Source of the DNA: an uncultured delta proteobacterium
GTDB lineage: Bacteria; Myxococcota_A; Polyangia; Polyangiales; Polyangiaceae
Reading direction: 5' to 3'
Length of the DNA stretch: 6,687 nucleotides
Assembly: GCA_903858055.1 (NCBI GenBank)
Contig: CAIOHM010000013.1
Coordinates: forward strand, 1 to 6,687
Position numbers and translations under genes: made by a program
Part shown: one piece after another, positions 6,553 through 6,687 of the stretch
Numbering within the stretch: the first letter of the stretch is position 1
How the letters are laid out: each line of letters starts with the position of its first letter
The notes under the pieces: model-generated
The model's database searches: none
Told to the model about the DNA's origin: nothing
What the model saw: the letters and a program-made list of their open reading frames with translations, nothing else

Positions 6553-6687
6553 TCAACGGCTCGTACCGCCGCCCGCGCTCCCCGTCGCTTCGGTCCACGC
6601 GCGGACCTTCGCGCCGGTCTCGGCGAACGCAAAGCCGAGCTCGTCGGCCATCTCCTCGGCGATCTTCGTCGTGGGCTTCCCCGCGCC
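6553..6687 (-). CDS. C-terminal 44 residues of an unidentified protein, truncated by the window edge
   Basis: The - strand is open from the window edge to a TGA at 6553-6555. The 44 visible residues include KPTTKIAEEMADELGFAFAE, followed by TGAKVRAWTEATGS and a short Gly/Ser/Arg tail. Third codon positions are nearly all G or C (exceptions are a TTT, a GAA, a GGT and a CGT), matching the real genes here and supporting coding. The amphipathic acidic helix pattern is not enough to assign a family. It lies on the same strand as the regulator-GH31 operon, but the 112-bp control region between them argues for separate transcription. Confidence 0.6.
   Translation of the reverse strand, partial: GAGKPTTKIAEEMADELGFAFAETGAKVRAWTEATGSAGGGTSR

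Noticed and set aside
6441..6632. An N-terminal extension of the winged-helix protein to a start at 6632.
   Set aside because: It would run through the AT-rich operator region and overlap the 3' end of the preceding gene; the added residues look like translated intergenic DNA.

Overview
The window is GC-rich DNA with a strong preference for G or C at third codon positions. It most likely comes from the chromosome of a myxobacterium (Myxococcota, formerly Deltaproteobacteria). The best clue to the lineage is a Cys-rich repeat of the form DCD-x(n)-GCET-x(n)-NCGACG-x-x-C in the first protein, which is very common in secreted proteins of large-genome myxobacteria. The assignment is inferred from protein style only; no taxonomic marker gene is present.

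Layout. From 1 to 3593 on the + strand lies the 3' part of a very large secreted or surface mosaic protein whose start is upstream of the window. It has a beta-rich N-terminal part, a long RTX-type (Gly/Asp nonapeptide) calcium-binding region with three related non-RTX insert units, two Cys-rich repeats, and a C-terminal duplication of a module made of an FN3-like domain followed by an unassigned domain of about 125 residues. A 67-bp convergent gap (3594-3660) carries a good intrinsic terminator. From 6687 back to 3661 everything reads on the - strand: the last 44 codons of an unidentified protein (stop at 6553-6555), a 112-bp AT-rich control region (6441-6552), a 96-residue winged-helix DNA-binding protein (6440-6150), and, 23 bp further on, an exported GH31-family glycoside hydrolase lipoprotein (6126-3661).

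How it fits together. The winged-helix gene and the GH31 gene look like a two-gene operon. The control region in front of it contains four exact copies of the heptamer ACTGAAC/GTTCAGT: two head to head, forming a perfect 14-bp palindrome just before the regulator's start codon, and two as a direct repeat about eight helical turns further upstream. The simplest reading is an autoregulated switch, possibly with DNA looping, that controls production of a cell-envelope glycosidase; a LexA-type or other global regulator is the main alternative. The RTX/Cys-rich protein is transcribed convergently and has no visible functional link to the operon.

No mobile element, CRISPR array, tRNA or rRNA was seen. 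No stretch longer than 300 bp lacks a gene. The parts most worth a second look are the operator array with its small regulator, the duplicated C-terminal domain pair, and the GH31 enzyme, whose catalytic-site motif does not point clearly to a known substrate.
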